Source: Paenibacillus oryzisoli (GTDB taxonomy: Bacteria > Bacillota > Bacilli > Paenibacillales > NBRC-103111). From it: a stretch of 45,041 nucleotides of DNA. Location: the NCBI RefSeq assembly GCF_001653565.1, contig NZ_LYPB01000036.1:1-45041 (forward strand), written 5' to 3'. Within the stretch, counting starts at the first letter, position 1. Each line of letters begins with the position of its first letter. The position numbers and the translations under genes are program-made. The notes beneath the pieces were generated by a model. The model had not been told where the DNA came from and searched no databases. It saw only the letters and a list, made by a program, of their open reading frames with translations. Positions 43,279 to 45,041 of this stretch are shown here, one piece after another.

Positions 43279-43818
43279 ATGCCTTTTGTGAAGAAGAACC
43301 GCCTTACTCATTCTGTTGTAGGTCTTAGTCTTTCCTTGTTAGTCGCTGGAACTGCGTTGTTAAGCCCGCAGGCGGCCAATGCTGCCACGTCAACCACGAA
43401 TGGGGAAGCTGCTGCCGTGACGGCGACAGCGATGAGCACGTCCCGTGCAGATAGCATTGTGCGTACAGCGAAATCGTACATTGGGAAAGTTAAATATAGC
43501 TTTGGAACAAGAAACACGAGCCGTCTGATCTTAGATTGCTCCGCGTACACGCAGCTCGTATTCAGTAAGAATGGGATATCGCTTCCTTGGGGCTCCCAAG
43601 CTCAAGCGAAATTAGGGACACGCGTATCTAAGAAGACAAGCTTAAGCAAAGGCGACTTGGTCATGTTCAGCACATCGAAGCCTGGTCGTATTAATCATGT
43701 AGGTATTTATATTGGTAATGGTCAATTCGTAAGTAATACAACCAGCTCCGGCGTTGTTATACGAGATATGAATACTGGCTATTGGAAAGACCGCTTTATT
43801 ATGGGGCGTCACTTGTAA
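43279..43818 (+). CDS. Secreted NlpC/P60-family peptidase (C40)
   Basis: This 179-residue exported cell-wall endopeptidase has a signal peptide ending QAANA (cleavage after about residue 35). The catalytic domain occupies about 58-179. The nucleophile is C87 (LDCSAYTQ) and the base H140 (INHVGIYIGNGQF). The third polar position, commonly His in this family, falls in a Ser-Asn stretch (VSN, near 152-153). Such enzymes cleave gamma-D-Glu to diamino-acid bonds in peptidoglycan. It has no cell-wall-binding repeats. The ATG at 43279 has AAAGGAGG eight bases upstream. Confidence 0.9.
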   Translation: MPFVKKNRLTHSVVGLSLSLLVAGTALLSPQAANAATSTTNGEAAAVTATAMSTSRADSIVRTAKSYIGKVKYSFGTRNTSRLILDCSAYTQLVFSKNGISLPWGSQAQAKLGTRVSKKTSLSKGDLVMFSTSKPGRINHVGIYIGNGQFVSNTTSSGVVIRDMNTGYWKDRFIMGRHL

Positions 43819-43832
43819 TCGTCACAGAGATA

Positions 43833-43876
43833 TTGACCAGAACTCCCTTGGGGTGGTATATAGTATAAAACTATAA
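43833..43876 (+). promoter_or_regulatory. Promoter with overlapping palindrome before the MazG-like/XRE genes
   Basis: TTGACC (43833-43838) and TATATA (43857-43862) with an 18-base spacer. The palindrome TATAGT-ATAAA-ACTATA (43859-43875) overlaps the -10, with GGT/ACC flanks. It could be the operator of the XRE regulator encoded two genes downstream. Confidence 0.5.
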
Positions 43877-43900
43877 CCTTGTTAAGGGAGATCAGTTACA

Positions 43901-44299
43901 ATGACTTTAAAGTTAGCATTTGAAGCTGTGAAAAAGTTTCATGAAACGTTTGAGCACCCAGTGGGCGCATCTCCACAGCGCCTCTCCCCTGGGCGGAAAG
44001 CCGCGCGTCTGGCGTGGATGCAAGAAGAGCTCAACGAATTCGAAGAAGCAGCTACGTTAGAAGATGAAGTAGATGCGATGATTGATGAATTGTATTTTGT
44101 TCTAGGAACACTTGTAGAAATGGGTGTAGAGCCGGGACCGATCTTCGATATCGTTCAACATGCGAACATGTCTAAAGTATGGCCCGATGGGAAGGTTCAT
44201 AAGAATGAAATGGGCAAAACCATCAAGCCACCTGCCTGGGAAGACCCATTCGACAAAATTAGAACTGAAATTCATAGACAAAAAAATAAAGAAAGTTGA
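43901..44299 (+). CDS. MazG-like nucleotide pyrophosphohydrolase
   Basis: This 132-residue all-alpha NTP-PPase family protein (PRA-PH/MazG-like type) carries the metal-binding acidic motifs EELNEF (E43, E46) and EVDAMIDELYF (E56, D58, D62), followed by the family's NMSKVWPDGKVHKNEMGKTIKPPAWEDP segment. It would hydrolyse a nucleoside triphosphate, perhaps as house-cleaning. The XRE gene starts 12 bases after its stop, so the two form an operon. RBS AAGGGAGA. Confidence 0.8.
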   Translation: MTLKLAFEAVKKFHETFEHPVGASPQRLSPGRKAARLAWMQEELNEFEEAATLEDEVDAMIDELYFVLGTLVEMGVEPGPIFDIVQHANMSKVWPDGKVHKNEMGKTIKPPAWEDPFDKIRTEIHRQKNKES

Positions 44300-44311
44300 G
44301 GTGAGGCGATC

Positions 44312-44530
44312 GTGGCCTTCCACATCCGGCTCAAAGAGCTGCGGCTACAGCATAATCTCACTTTACGTAAGCTTGGGGAGAAAGCAGGAGTCAGCTATTC
44401 CATCCTAAATTCAATCGAAAATGGTCGAATCATTCCGTCGAAAGATGTCGCATTAGCACTAGCTATAGCACTTAAAATTGAGGATAGAGAAACCTTTATT
44501 GCTTTAGCAATAAATCCCTCTCAGGTATAA
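44312..44530 (+). CDS. Small XRE-family DNA-binding protein
   Basis: This 72-residue protein consists almost only of a Cro/C1-type helix-turn-helix (LKELRLQHNLTLRKLGEKAGVSYSILNSIENGRIIPSKDVALALAIAL). GTG start with GAGGTGAGG upstream. Cotranscribed with the MazG-like gene. It lacks a sensing domain, so it may be a constitutive or autoregulatory repressor. Confidence 0.8.
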   Translation: MAFHIRLKELRLQHNLTLRKLGEKAGVSYSILNSIENGRIIPSKDVALALAIALKIEDRETFIALAINPSQV

Positions 44531-44559
44531 TTGCAATACCTAATATAGTGTGGTACAGT
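44531..44559 (+). promoter_or_regulatory. Promoter of the cold shock gene
   Basis: TTGCAA (44531-44536), 17 bases, then TACAGT (44554-44559). It leaves a 5' untranslated region of about 130 bases, as is usual for cold shock genes. A nine-base inverted repeat TTGCAATAC (44531-44539)/GTATTGCAA (44591-44599) spans the promoter. Confidence 0.55.
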
Positions 44560-44699
44560 ATTAATAGTCTTAAGGGAAAACCTGAATTGCGTATTGCAAA
44601 GGGTTATCATTTTAAGTAAATGAAACCTTTTCCAATGTGTAATTTTTTTGTTCGAAACAAGAAAAAAGACATGTTAATAAAACTTTGGAGGTATTACCC

Positions 44700-44900
44700 A
44701 TGGCAGTAGGAACAGTTAAATGGTTTAACGCAGAAAAAGGATTTGGATTTATCGAAGTTGAAGGTGGAAACGATGTATTCGTACATTTCTCCGCAATCAC
44801 TGGCGAAGGTTTCAAATCTTTGGACGAAGGCCAACGCGTTGAGTTCAACGTAGTTCAAGGCAACCGCGGACCACAAGCTGAGAACGTTGTAAAACTGTAA
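44700..44900 (+). CDS. Cold shock protein (CspA/CspB family)
   Basis: This 66-residue single OB-fold nucleic-acid-binding protein has the RNP1 motif KGFGFIEV and RNP2 motif DVFVHFS, plus the usual start [16 protein letters not shown]. It acts as an RNA chaperone. The ATG follows GGAGG by eight bases; an in-frame upstream start at 44685 overlaps that site. A long A/T-rich leader precedes it, and a UUCG-loop terminator follows. Confidence 0.95.
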   Translation: MAVGTVKWFNAEKGFGFIEVEGGNDVFVHFSAITGEGFKSLDEGQRVEFNVVQGNRGPQAENVVKL

Positions 44901-44928
44901 GCTCCAGCTTGCACATATAGCATTCTCC

Positions 44929-44966
44929 AGAAAGACTCTTAACTTCGGTTAAGGGTCTTTCTTTTG
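44929..44966 (+). terminator. Terminator of the cold shock gene
   Basis: AGAAAGACTCTTAAC-TTCG-GTTAAGGGTCTTTC forms a long stem with a UUCG loop and one G-U or mismatched pair, followed by TTTT. The group II intron begins immediately after it. Confidence 0.92.
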
Positions 44967-45041
44967 GTGCGCTTGGCAGCGCATCGTGCTAACGGGTGAA
45001 AGTCCCGAGTACACCGCGAGATGGCGGAAGTACATAGTTGA
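44967..45041 (+). mobile_element. 5' end of a group II intron inserted behind a terminator
   Basis: GTGCGCTTGGCAGCGC at 44967 matches the GUGYG start and first stem of bacterial group II introns. GGGTGAAAGTCCCG and GCGAGATGGCGGAAGTACA are typical domain I elements. The insertion follows directly on the U-tract of the cold shock gene terminator, the target preference of class C introns. The rest of the intron lies beyond the window. Confidence 0.8.

Overview
The window looks like a chromosomal segment of a spore-forming, low-to-moderate GC Bacillota of the Paenibacillus type. The evidence is strong GGAGG-type ribosome binding sites with frequent GTG and TTG starts, a GerA/GerB/GerC-type spore germination operon, AraC-type response regulators paired with YesM-type histidine kinases, LplA/LplB/YtcP-type sugar importers without their own ATPase, a copper-amine-oxidase-N stalk protein, and CcpA-type cre sites. 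No rRNA, tRNA or CRISPR array is visible. Both window ends fall inside group II introns in the same orientation: a 3' end (domains V and VI) at about 1-78 and a 5' end from 44967. This is what a draft contig bounded by a multicopy intron would look like.

Layout. 1-1560: intron tail, short repeats, and an IS256-family transposase broken by an internal deletion. 1854-5857: stalk-domain protein, small membrane protein, threonine synthase (thrC) and a secreted protein with two similar halves. 6037-9594: a heterodimeric multidrug ABC exporter (BmrC/BmrD type) with a possible seven-codon leader ORF. 9636-10519: an 880-base gene-free stretch with a GC palindrome, a 190-bp palindrome-rich repeat (inverted second copy at 3196-3386) and a 300-base purine-rich tract. 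10520-14719: an MFS efflux pump divergent from a MhqR-like MarR regulator, followed by a ring-cleaving dioxygenase, a carboxylesterase and a flavin reductase-like protein. This resembles the quinone/electrophile-response genes of Bacillus, and matching 18-bp palindromes lie at the promoters. 15130-20096: fatty acid desaturase, a TetR regulator with a perfect palindrome in its promoter spacer, and a 1036-residue MMPL exporter. 20242-24332: germination operon.

24508-43120 is the largest coherent region: two adjacent uptake and degradation modules for what are probably uronic-acid polysaccharides. Module 1 has two permeases, a binding lipoprotein behind a near-perfect cre site, a YesN/YesM two-component system, and a short-chain dehydrogenase translationally coupled to a heparinase II/III-superfamily lyase. 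Module 2 has a larger DUF4962/heparinase II/III-type lyase, a binding lipoprotein, two permeases, and a second YesM/YesN pair in reversed order. Neither module carries an ATPase, so a shared MsmX-type subunit encoded elsewhere is expected. The substrate cannot be read from the sequence.

43279-45041: NlpC/P60 secreted peptidase, a MazG-like pyrophosphohydrolase with a small XRE regulator, and a cold shock protein whose terminator is followed directly by the group II intron, the typical target of class C introns. No wholly new system is obvious. The best leads are the paired lyase modules, the dispersed palindromic repeat family, and several clearly readable operators.
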